A DNA stretch of 9,393 nt from an uncultured Streptococcus sp. (GTDB taxonomy: Bacteria > Bacillota > Bacilli > Lactobacillales > Streptococcaceae), in the NCBI GenBank assembly GCA_916048145.1, contig CAJZGT010000046.1, positions 1 to 9,393 of the forward strand. The letters are read 5' to 3'. How positions within the stretch are numbered: the stretch's first letter is position 1; every line of letters begins with the position of its first letter. Shown one piece after another: positions 1 through 5,794 of the stretch. The notes beneath the pieces were generated by a model. It had not been told where the DNA came from, did no database searches, and saw nothing but the letters and a program-made list of their open reading frames with translations. Made by a program: the position numbers and the translations under genes.

Positions 1-520
1 TTTTTTCTCTGATTTCCTTAGAAAACACAGTCTCAAACTCGGACGACAAGAGAGAGAAAATCACTTCTTCCTTCTTCAGAACTTCATCATAGGCTGTCTT
101 CCAATGGCTCTTCAAAGTCTTACCAGCGACTTTTAATTTCATCAAAAAGTCCAAACGGTGAGGGGCTATGGGTGACAAGGCTGGTACGACTCCGTACAAA
201 GCCGAAGTAATAAAGACATGATTTTCAAGATAGGCCTGTTCTGCATCGTTCAGTTTGTCTCGCTTGATGTGGCGGTACATCAGCCCATCAAAAAGTTTCA
301 AGGCTGGATAGTATTGAGCAGTTTGCCTTTTCAAAGCTTGGATATTTTGAAATTCTTCCGCCGCCTTTTCAGCTGATACCTTGTAAAAACTCTCCAATTG
401 ACTAGCAGAATAGAGGGCCAAGACATCAAGCACGGCCTGACTTTCTGGTCTTAAAGGAGCGGCTTCAATACTCGGCAAGTCTGTGTTCATTTCTTTTGCT
501 GTTGGGATTAAAATTTTCAT
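1..520 (-). CDS. yaaA: YaaA family peroxide-stress protein (UPF0246), 3' end outside window
   Basis: The first 173 codons are visible; the family is about 240 residues, so roughly the last third lies beyond the window edge. The translation starts MKILIPTAKEM and carries the family's conserved blocks: PTAKEM at residues 6-11, KLFDGLMYR at 75-83 and ITSALYGVVPALSPIAPHRLDF at about 104-125. E. coli YaaA is a cytoplasmic protein that lowers free intracellular iron during hydrogen-peroxide stress and has a DNA-binding fold. That role is family knowledge and has not been shown for this protein. The start is the only sensible ATG: the ORF opens there and the sequence matches the family from residue 1. 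No Shine-Dalgarno sequence precedes it; an extended -10 promoter sits directly upstream instead, so the message is predicted to be leaderless. Its upstream neighbour on the same strand is closed off by a terminator, so it is probably transcribed alone. Confidence 0.93.
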   Translation of the reverse strand, partial: MKILIPTAKEMNTDLPSIEAAPLRPESQAVLDVLALYSASQLESFYKVSAEKAAEEFQNIQALKRQTAQYYPALKLFDGLMYRHIKRDKLNDAEQAYLENHVFITSALYGVVPALSPIAPHRLDFLMKLKVAGKTLKSHWKTAYDEVLKKEEVIFSLLSSEFETVFSKEIREK

Positions 521-526
521 ATTGAT

Positions 527-555
527 AGTGTAGCATATTTTTTTGCCACTACCAA
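527..555 (-). promoter_or_regulatory. Extended -10 promoter of yaaA, predicted leaderless
   Basis: On the minus strand, -35 TTGGTA (550-555) is followed by a 17-nt spacer, a TGC extension (535-533) and -10 TACACT (532-527). Six bases separate the -10 box from the ATG, which puts the expected +1 exactly on the A of the start codon at 520. No ribosome-binding site lies between them. Confidence 0.65.
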
Positions 556-569
556 GAAATTCATCTGAA

Positions 570-704
570 AAGAGACTGGGAAAAGTCTTAAACCTCAGAA
601 AAAAACGCATAATATCAGGTGTTGAAAAATCTTGATACTATGCGTTTTATTGTTGAATAATTTACTTCATTTTTTCCTGAAATTGAGTTTTTGCCCAGCC
701 TCTT
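570..704. repeat. Small inverted-repeat element (MITE/RUP/SPRITE-like) downstream of the 531-aa gene
   Basis: About 135 bp is bounded by imperfect terminal inverted repeats. The left end (570-590) reads AAGAGACTGGGAAAAGTCTT and the reverse complement of the right end (685-704) reads AAGAGGCTGGGCAAAAACTC, matching at most positions. A second, nearly perfect inverted repeat is nested inside (602-617 with 633-648). No ORF is present. The layout resembles the short non-coding repeats scattered through pneumococcal and mitis-group genomes (BOX, RUP, SPRITE). I cannot assign it to a named family from memory. It begins four bases after the stop codon of the neighbouring gene and may have supplied that gene's terminator. 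Confidence 0.55.
599..648 (-). terminator. Intrinsic terminator of the deformylase-like/membrane-protein operon
   Basis: Read on the minus strand, a 16-bp stem (648-633 with 617-602) has fifteen Watson-Crick pairs and one G-U pair, then a run of seven T (605-599). The 15-nt loop is long. Read on the plus strand the same position becomes an A-C mismatch and fewer T follow, so the minus strand is the better direction. It lies about 60 bp beyond the stop of the 531-aa gene. Confidence 0.75.
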
Positions 705-707
705 CCC

Positions 708-2303
708 TTACTGCACTTTAAAGGTCTTGAGATAGTTGTCTTTTCCTACTTGACCTTCGAAGGTTTTACCATTTTCGAGGTAAGGGAGGTCATCTGATAC
801 TGAGGCCTTAACCTTGTAAATCTTGCCATCAACTTTAAAGAAGTAGACGGTGTCTCCCTTGATAACAGCTGATTTGAGATCTGCTACCACACCCTTGATA
901 CTTTCTGTGGTTTCATTATCAATTTCAAGATCGTTTTTATTGGCGTACTTGCTGAGTAGCTCTTCCACTGTCGTAGCTACGATAACATTTTGGTACTCGA
1001 CTGCGTCTACCAGAGCGTACTCTTTGACCAAACCAGCATTGTCCTTCAAGCCCATGATGTAGAGAGGCTTGTCATTGAGGTTGATGAGGATTGGGAAGGT
1101 CGCCTTGTAGGATTTCTCCTGAACAGCACCTTCGGCTGATTCACGGGCTGATTCTTCTGTCGCAGAAGCCAAGCTATACTTAGTGATTTCTCCTGTTCGC
1201 ATATTTTCAAGAATGAAACCAAGATTACTTTCATCCGCATTAGCCGACGTCACACCTGTGTAGAGGTAGATGTCATTCCCGATAGACAAGTAATTATAGC
1301 CCTTGGTAGTCTGGGTCACGTTTTTCTTGGAAATCATAGCATTCCAGAAACCGTCCTTGTACTTGCCGTTATAGTTGATTTGCTCGATGGTTTCCTCAGC
1401 TGGATAAACACGGTCCACCCATTCTGGAACATCTGCCAAGCTGTATTCCTTGGTTTCTCCATTTGTGGCATCCAAGATAATGACTGAAACAGGACGGGGA
1501 ACCGCAAGCCCAAATTTCTTTTGGTAAACCGTTGCTACATAGAAAGGATTTCCCTCATCGTCCACCTCAAAAGATGGAGTCTTGAAGATTCTAGTTGGGT
1601 ACTTCAAGCGCAGGTGGCGTTTGACATCACGGTTAAAATACTCCGAGTCAGAATACTTGATTGGTGTCTTCAAGTCCACCAAATTCGCATTTCCAGTTAC
1701 CATGTCCACCTTGATATACTCACCGATTCCCTTGGCCTGATTATTAAACCACTTGATAGGGTCTGCATATTCTAACGGTGTAACCCGATAAGGTTTCCCA
1801 TCAATCGTCAGTTGGGTATAGGTGTCTGCCGCCACGTATTGCGACACCTTATCCGTTAGGGAACCCAAGTAACGGTCACCAATTTTTTCAGCGGTACTTC
1901 TATCTAAGATAGGAACCTTACTGGTGTCAGTCTTAGGAAATTCAGTAAAGTCTTTTTCCGTAACTGTGACTACATTAGCATAATTTTTAGCCTGAAAAAT
2001 ACTGGAGGTCACCAAGGAAACTAAACCAGCCAAGAGAAGAATTCCCCCAATAGAAGCAAAAAGAATTTTCCCTAACCGATTGATTTTGAAACCCTCAAAA
2101 TTTAAAGCAGCTTCCGCCTTTCCGTGGCGCACATAAACCGTTTTGACAAGGTTTATCCCCTTGCCAAAGCCAAATAAAATAGCCACAAGCAGCAAATGCC
2201 CACAGAGGAAAAAGAGAAATTCCCAGCTGGTCAGGTTAAGGGGAGGTAAAAAGATATACCAGGTCGTTGCGATAAAAATAAGTTCAAAGACTATCCGTTT
2301 CAT
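708..2303 (-). CDS. Membrane-anchored protein of unknown function with repeated extracytoplasmic modules
   Basis: I do not recognise a characterised function; the gene appears conserved at this place in pneumococcal genomes. The 531-residue protein has three hydrophobic N-terminal segments (about 4-22, 28-46 and 79-101), then about 430 hydrophilic residues probably outside the membrane. That part holds loosely repeated beta-rich units ending in a TGE/NGE-type turn followed by Y-x-L-A: residues about 272-292, 361-381 and 415-435, plus a weaker copy at 196-211. The pattern resembles PepSY-type modules, which is a guess from spacing only. The C-terminal 60 residues (about 469-528) look like a separate small beta domain. 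There is no LPXTG sorting signal. The ATG at 2303 is supported by a TAGGAGG ribosome site whose first bases are the stop codon of the upstream deformylase-like gene, so the two genes are co-transcribed and probably translationally coupled. Confidence 0.85.
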   Translation of the reverse strand: MKRIVFELIFIATTWYIFLPPLNLTSWEFLFFLCGHLLLVAILFGFGKGINLVKTVYVRHGKAEAALNFEGFKINRLGKILFASIGGILLLAGLVSLVTSSIFQAKNYANVVTVTEKDFTEFPKTDTSKVPILDRSTAEKIGDRYLGSLTDKVSQYVAADTYTQLTIDGKPYRVTPLEYADPIKWFNNQAKGIGEYIKVDMVTGNANLVDLKTPIKYSDSEYFNRDVKRHLRLKYPTRIFKTPSFEVDDEGNPFYVATVYQKKFGLAVPRPVSVIILDATNGETKEYSLADVPEWVDRVYPAEETIEQINYNGKYKDGFWNAMISKKNVTQTTKGYNYLSIGNDIYLYTGVTSANADESNLGFILENMRTGEITKYSLASATEESARESAEGAVQEKSYKATFPILINLNDKPLYIMGLKDNAGLVKEYALVDAVEYQNVIVATTVEELLSKYANKNDLEIDNETTESIKGVVADLKSAVIKGDTVYFFKVDGKIYKVKASVSDDLPYLENGKTFEGQVGKDNYLKTFKVQ

Positions 2304-2310
2304 TTGCTTT

Positions 2311-2317
2311 CCTCCTA
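2311..2317 (-). promoter_or_regulatory. Ribosome-binding site overlapping the upstream stop codon
   Basis: The minus-strand sequence TAGGAGG contains both the TAG stop of the deformylase-like gene (2317-2315) and a full AGGAGG Shine-Dalgarno (2316-2311), seven bases before the ATG at 2303. This arrangement fixes the start of the 531-aa protein and favours coupled translation. Confidence 0.85.
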
Positions 2318-2725
2318 AATGATTCGTCCTTCCAAGTGATCCAGTTCATGCTGGCAAATCTGTGCTGGAAAGCCTGTCAAGGTCATGGTCTGTTCCTGCC
2401 ACTTGCTGTCACGATAGGCAACCCTTATGGTTTCATAACGCTTAGTAGGTCTCACACCCGTCAAGGACAAACAGCCTTCTTCTGTCTCATAAAATCCTTC
2501 AGAGGACAGGAGCACTGGGTTAAACATGACCACAGGAACCAAGCCAAGATTAAAGATAATCACGCGCTTCTGCACCCCAATCATATTGGCAGCCAGACCA
2601 ACACAGGTCTCACGATTCGCTAAAAGCGTATCCTGTAAATCTCTGGCAAGATAAAGGTCTTCCTGACTTGCCGGCTGAGACACCTGAGATAAAAACAAAA
2701 TATCCTTTACAATTTTCTTTTCCAC
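2315..2725 (-). CDS. def: Peptide deformylase paralogue with altered motif I
   Basis: Peptide deformylases remove the formyl group from the initiator methionine of new proteins, using a Cys/His/His-bound Fe(II), Zn or Ni ion. This 136-residue cytoplasmic protein keeps motif II (EEGCLSL, Cys85) and motif III (QHELDH, His126, Glu127, His130), so all metal ligands and the general base are present. Motif I departs from GxGxAAPQ: residues 41-48 read CVGLAANM, with Cys for the first Gly, Asn for Pro and Met for the oxyanion-stabilising Gln. It is also shorter than the housekeeping Gram-positive enzymes (about 200 residues). Pneumococcus has a second, essential deformylase elsewhere; as I recall, this paralogue is dispensable and lacks demonstrated activity. 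The start is GTG at 2725, eight to ten bases after AGAGGAG; there is no in-frame ATG nearby. It is first in an operon with the 531-aa membrane protein. Confidence 0.88.
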   Translation of the reverse strand: MEKKIVKDILFLSQVSQPASQEDLYLARDLQDTLLANRETCVGLAANMIGVQKRVIIFNLGLVPVVMFNPVLLSSEGFYETEEGCLSLTGVRPTKRYETIRVAYRDSKWQEQTMTLTGFPAQICQHELDHLEGRII

Positions 2726-2754
2726 TTCCTCACACTCCTCTTACTTTTTACTAT

Positions 2755-2791
2755 ATTATAGCAATTATAGCACAAAAGACGGCAACTGCAA
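2755..2791 (-). promoter_or_regulatory. Promoter of the deformylase-like operon with duplicated -10 box
   Basis: The minus strand contains two back-to-back copies of TGCTATAAT, each a perfect extended -10 (boxes at 2769-2764 and 2760-2755). A -35-like TTGCAG (2791-2786) is 16 bp from the first box. Predicted starts are near 2757 and 2748, giving leaders of about 32 and 23 bases before the GTG at 2725. Confidence 0.65.
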
Positions 2792-2812
2792 GCCCTTTCC
2801 CTCAACTGTAAC

Positions 2813-2838
2813 AAAAAGCCATCCGAAGATGACTTTTT
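2813..2838 (-). terminator. Intrinsic terminator of the P-type ATPase gene
   Basis: On the minus strand an 11-bp stem (2838-2828 with 2823-2813) closes on a UUCG tetraloop and ends in five T. One pair is G-U; the lower five pairs are A-T, so the hairpin could also work on the plus strand. It begins one base after the TAA stop (2842-2840) and separates the ATPase transcript from the deformylase promoter just downstream. Confidence 0.9.
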
Positions 2839-2839
2839 T

Positions 2840-5536
2840 TTAAATCGCATTCTTATCAAAACCAAGTTTACGTTGAACAAACTTAACAATTTCGACAATG
2901 ATAATCATTGAGAAGCTTCCAACCATAACAATTCCCCATTGAGACAAGTCTAGTTTGGTTACGTGGAAGATTCCTTCAAGCGGTTCTACGACGATTGTTG
3001 CCATGAGAAGGATGAAGGATACCAAGATGGACCAGTTGAAGGTCTTAGACTTGAATGGGCCAACTGTCAAGATGGATTGGTAAACAGACTTGACATTATA
3101 GGCATGGAAGAGCTGAATCAAACCAAGGGTTGCAAAGGCCATAGTAAGAGCATCTGCATGAATGGCATGATTGTCACCCACATGAACTGGGTAAGCAAGG
3201 GCAAGGCCATAAACACTCATAACAAGGGCAGCTTGGAGTACTCCTTGATAAATTATGGAGCTGAAAACACCACCTGAGAAGAAGCTTGCCTTACGTCCAC
3301 GTGGTTTATGGGTCATAACACCTGGCTCCGCAGGTTCAACACCAAGAGCGATAGCTGGGAAGGTATCTGTTACCAAGTTAATCCACAAGAGATGAACTGG
3401 CTGCAAGACATCCCAACCAAACAAGGTTGATAGGAAGATGGTCAATACTTCAGCAGTATTGGCAGAAAGTAGGTACTGAATAGTCTTTTGAATGTTTGAG
3501 AAGACCTTACGTCCTTCTTCCACTGCGACGATAATAGTCGCAAAGTTATCATCTGCAAGAATCATGTCAGAAGCTCCCTTAGAAACCTCTGTACCAGTGA
3601 TTCCCATACCGATACCGATATCGGCTGTTTTCAGAGCTGGCGCATCATTGACACCGTCACCTGTCATGGCAACGACCTTACCTTGTTTTTGCCAAGCCTT
3701 GACGATACGAACCTTGTGTTCTGGAGACACACGGGCATAAACAGAGTATTGACCAACTACTTTTTCAAAGTCTTCATCTGACAGTTCGTTGAGCTCAGCA
3801 CCAGTTAAAACGTGGCCTTCTGTATCATTTGCATCGATGATTCCCAAACGTTTGGCAATAGCTTCTGCAGTATCTTGATGGTCACCCGTAATCATGATTG
3901 GACGGATTCCAGCTTCCTTAGCCACACGAACAGCCTCAGCAGCTTCCGGACGTTCAGGATCAATCATTCCAATCAAACCAGTAAAGATTAAATCATTTTC
4001 AAGCTCTTCAGAAGTGAGGTTTTCTGGAATACTCTCAATAATCTTATAAGCACCTGCAAGGACACGCAAGGCTTGGTGGGCCATTTCAGAGTTGTTTGTA
4101 TGGATGAGGTTTGTAACCTTTTCGTCAATCGGAGCAATATCCCCAGCCTTGTCACGAAGAACACAACGTTTTAAGAGTTGGTCTGGCGCACCCTTGACTG
4201 CTACAAGGAAACGACCATCTGGCAATGGGTGAACCGTTGACATGAGCTTACGGTCAGAGTCAAATGGCAACTCAGCCACACGAGGATATTTCTCTAAAAA
4301 TCCTTTGACATCGTAGCCCTTGTCCAAGGCATATTGGATAAAGGCTGTTTCAGTAGGGTCACCAATCAGGTTGCCTTCCACATCGATTTTCGTATCATTG
4401 GCCAAGACAACTGAACGAAGTAGGGGCATTTCAAGACCTAGTTCAATGTCATCAGCTGAGTCATGTAGGACTGCATCGTAGAAGACTTTTTCAACTGTCA
4501 TCTTGTTCATAGTCAGCGTACCAGTCTTATCAGAAGCGATGATTTCAGTTGAACCAAGGGTTTCAACTGCTGGCAACTTACGAACGATAGAGTTTCGTTT
4601 TGCCAAAACTTGAGTACCAAGGGCAAGAACGATGGTCACGATAGCAGGAAGTCCTTCTGGGATAGCTGCAACAGCAAGCGCAACAGAGGTCATCAACTCA
4701 CCAAGTGGATTTTTCCCTTGAATGAAGACACCCACTACAAAAGTAACAAGGGCAATGACCAAGATAGCATAGGTCAAGACCTTAGAAAGGTTGTTCAAGT
4801 TTTGTTTGAGTGGTGTATCCGTCTCATCCGCATCTTGGAGCATGCCAGCGATATGACCAACTTCCGTGTACATACCTGTATTGACAACAACACCAAGACC
4901 ACGACCATAAGTCACATTTGAGTTTTGGAAGGCCATATTGACACGGTCACCAATACCAGCATCTGCAGCAAGTTCAACTGTCAAGTCTTTTTCGACTGGC
5001 ACAGACTCACCTGTAAGAGCTGCTTCTTCAATTTTAAGAGAGTTGGCTTCAAGCAAACGTAGGTCTGCAGGTACTACATCACCAGCTTCGAGAGCGACGA
5101 TATCACCTGGTACCAATTCTTTAGAATCAATCTCAGCCATGTGCCCATCACGAAGAACGCGGGCAGCTGGACTAGACATGGATTTGAGGGCTTCGATAGC
5201 TTCTTCTGCTTTCCCTTCTTGGTAAACACCAAAGGCAGCGTTGATGATAACCACAGCTAGGATGATAATGGCATCTGCGATATCTTCCCCACCAGAAGTC
5301 ACGACTGACAAGATTGCTGCCGCAACTAGGATGATAATCATCAAATCCTTAAATTGCTCGATGAATTTGACCAGGATTGATCGTTTCTCGCCTTCTTCGA
5401 GTTCATTGTGGCCAAATTCTGCAAGGCGCTTTTCCGCCTCACTTGATGACAAACCTTGCTCGGTCGCATCCACAGCCTTCAAGACCTCTTCAGGACTCTG
5501 AGTGTAAAACGCTTGGCGTTTTTGTTCTTTTGACAT
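2840..5536 (-). CDS. caxP: P-type (P2A) Ca2+/Mn2+-transporting ATPase, CaxP/MgtA
   Basis: This 898-residue integral membrane pump is of the SERCA/PMR1-like P2A class and should export Ca2+ and/or Mn2+ at the cost of ATP. Visible landmarks in order: an N-terminal cation-ATPase domain (1-75), the TGES loop (175-178), TM4 VAAIPEGLP (289-297), phosphorylation site DKTGT with Asp336, KGAP (448-451), TGDH (550-553), hinge GDGVNDAP (626-633), TM5 NTAE (693-696) and TM6 NLVTD (720-724). The SERCA site II ligands have counterparts: Val289, Ala290, Ile292, Glu294, Asn720 and Asp724. The pneumococcal orthologue (SP_1551) has been described as the calcium exporter CaxP and as MgtA, a Mn2+/Ca2+ ATPase under a Mn riboswitch. 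A longer ORF opens at 5563, but AAGGAGG lies seven bases before the ATG at 5536, so that start is preferred. It ends in its own terminator and stands as a single-gene unit. Confidence 0.95.
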   Translation of the reverse strand: MSKEQKRQAFYTQSPEEVLKAVDATEQGLSSSEAEKRLAEFGHNELEEGEKRSILVKFIEQFKDLMIIILVAAAILSVVTSGGEDIADAIIILAVVIINAAFGVYQEGKAEEAIEALKSMSSPAARVLRDGHMAEIDSKELVPGDIVALEAGDVVPADLRLLEANSLKIEEAALTGESVPVEKDLTVELAADAGIGDRVNMAFQNSNVTYGRGLGVVVNTGMYTEVGHIAGMLQDADETDTPLKQNLNNLSKVLTYAILVIALVTFVVGVFIQGKNPLGELMTSVALAVAAIPEGLPAIVTIVLALGTQVLAKRNSIVRKLPAVETLGSTEIIASDKTGTLTMNKMTVEKVFYDAVLHDSADDIELGLEMPLLRSVVLANDTKIDVEGNLIGDPTETAFIQYALDKGYDVKGFLEKYPRVAELPFDSDRKLMSTVHPLPDGRFLVAVKGAPDQLLKRCVLRDKAGDIAPIDEKVTNLIHTNNSEMAHQALRVLAGAYKIIESIPENLTSEELENDLIFTGLIGMIDPERPEAAEAVRVAKEAGIRPIMITGDHQDTAEAIAKRLGIIDANDTEGHVLTGAELNELSDEDFEKVVGQYSVYARVSPEHKVRIVKAWQKQGKVVAMTGDGVNDAPALKTADIGIGMGITGTEVSKGASDMILADDNFATIIVAVEEGRKVFSNIQKTIQYLLSANTAEVLTIFLSTLFGWDVLQPVHLLWINLVTDTFPAIALGVEPAEPGVMTHKPRGRKASFFSGGVFSSIIYQGVLQAALVMSVYGLALAYPVHVGDNHAIHADALTMAFATLGLIQLFHAYNVKSVYQSILTVGPFKSKTFNWSILVSFILLMATIVVEPLEGIFHVTKLDLSQWGIVMVGSFSMIIIVEIVKFVQRKLGFDKNAI

Positions 5537-5540
5537 GTGT

Positions 5541-5548
5541 CTCCTCCT
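5541..5548 (-). promoter_or_regulatory. Ribosome-binding site that fixes the ATPase start
   Basis: The minus strand reads AAGGAGGAG just before the ATG at 5536. The upstream in-frame ATGs at 5563 and 5554 have no comparable purine-rich site at the right distance. The 898-residue form is therefore chosen over the 907-residue one. Confidence 0.85.
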
Positions 5549-5600
5549 TGACATTGTGTGCAAAACAGACTCTCTTTTCCCTCATCGTATCTTTTCACGA

Positions 5601-5636
5601 CAAACAAAAAGAGACCTGTTAATCATAACAAGTCTC
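5601..5636 (-). terminator. Riboswitch expression-platform terminator
   Basis: On the minus strand an 11-bp stem (5636-5626 with 5621-5611, one G-U pair) closes on a 4-nt loop and is followed by TTTTTGTTTG. The 5' arm contains the CUUG (5632-5629) that would also form the 3' strand of the aptamer's closing helix. The terminator and the metal-bound aptamer therefore compete, and it should form when manganese is low. Confidence 0.88.
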
Positions 5637-5728
5637 GCTATTTAAGATAGTGCCGGAAAGCATACTTTTCAGTATAAAATTCGGAATGACGACACTATCA
5701 CAGGTTTCTGCCAGCTACTCCCTTGAGT
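5629..5728 (-). ncRNA. yybP-ykoY family Mn2+ riboswitch aptamer
   Basis: The minus-strand leader begins ACUCAAGGGAGUAGCUGG, which holds the family's GGGAGUAG loop, and continues to UGUCGUCAUUCCGA and later UUUCCGGCA, as in L. lactis yybP. A 7-bp helix GAUAGUG/CACUAUC (5699-5693 with 5652-5646) encloses a GAAA-capped hairpin AUACU/AGUAU (5675-5671 with 5666-5662). The segment UAGCGAGA then leads into CUUG (5632-5629), which pairs with CAAG near the 5' end (5725-5722) as helix P1. The family binds Mn2+ and usually switches on exporters. Here metal binding would hold P1 closed and stop the terminator from forming, so high Mn2+ should raise ATPase expression. Assignment is from sequence pattern and the known pneumococcal example. 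Confidence 0.9.
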
Positions 5729-5734
5729 AGTACT

Positions 5735-5762
5735 ATTATACCAAATTTTGAAGAAAATTCAA
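5735..5762 (-). promoter_or_regulatory. Promoter of the riboswitch-ATPase transcript
   Basis: The minus strand has -35 TTGAAT (5762-5757), a 16-bp spacer ending in TGG, and a perfect -10 TATAAT (5740-5735), so it is also an extended -10. The expected +1 is the A at 5728, immediately ahead of CUCAAGGGAGUAGC, the first nucleotides of the aptamer. The fit between predicted start and aptamer supports both calls. Confidence 0.82.
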
Positions 5763-5794
5763 GAATATTTAACTACTCAACATATCGGAAGCTC

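Noticed and set aside
850..1062. Plus-strand ORF of 70 codons, and others at 1521-1775 and 2336-2623
   Set aside because: Antisense shadows of the 531-aa and deformylase-like genes, with no start signals or recognisable domains.
2707..2898. Minus-strand ORF of 63 codons bridging the ATPase 3' end and the deformylase start
   Set aside because: It runs through the terminator hairpin and the -10 boxes and lacks a ribosome site.
4938..5225. Plus-strand ORF of 95 codons, and similar ones within 2963-5622
   Set aside because: They lie antisense to the ATPase gene, have low-complexity Ser/Ala/Arg-rich translations typical of antisense frames, and lack ribosome sites. The ATPase frame is clearly the real one.
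5537..5563. Longer start for the P-type ATPase
   Set aside because: The upstream ATGs have no ribosome site, and the added residues would be encoded by the AAGGAGGAG site of the downstream ATG.
5611..5636. Hairpin before the ATPase as terminator of the upstream cassette
   Set aside because: It lies about 160 bp past the cassette, downstream of the ATPase promoter and overlapping the aptamer helix, so it is better read as the riboswitch expression platform.
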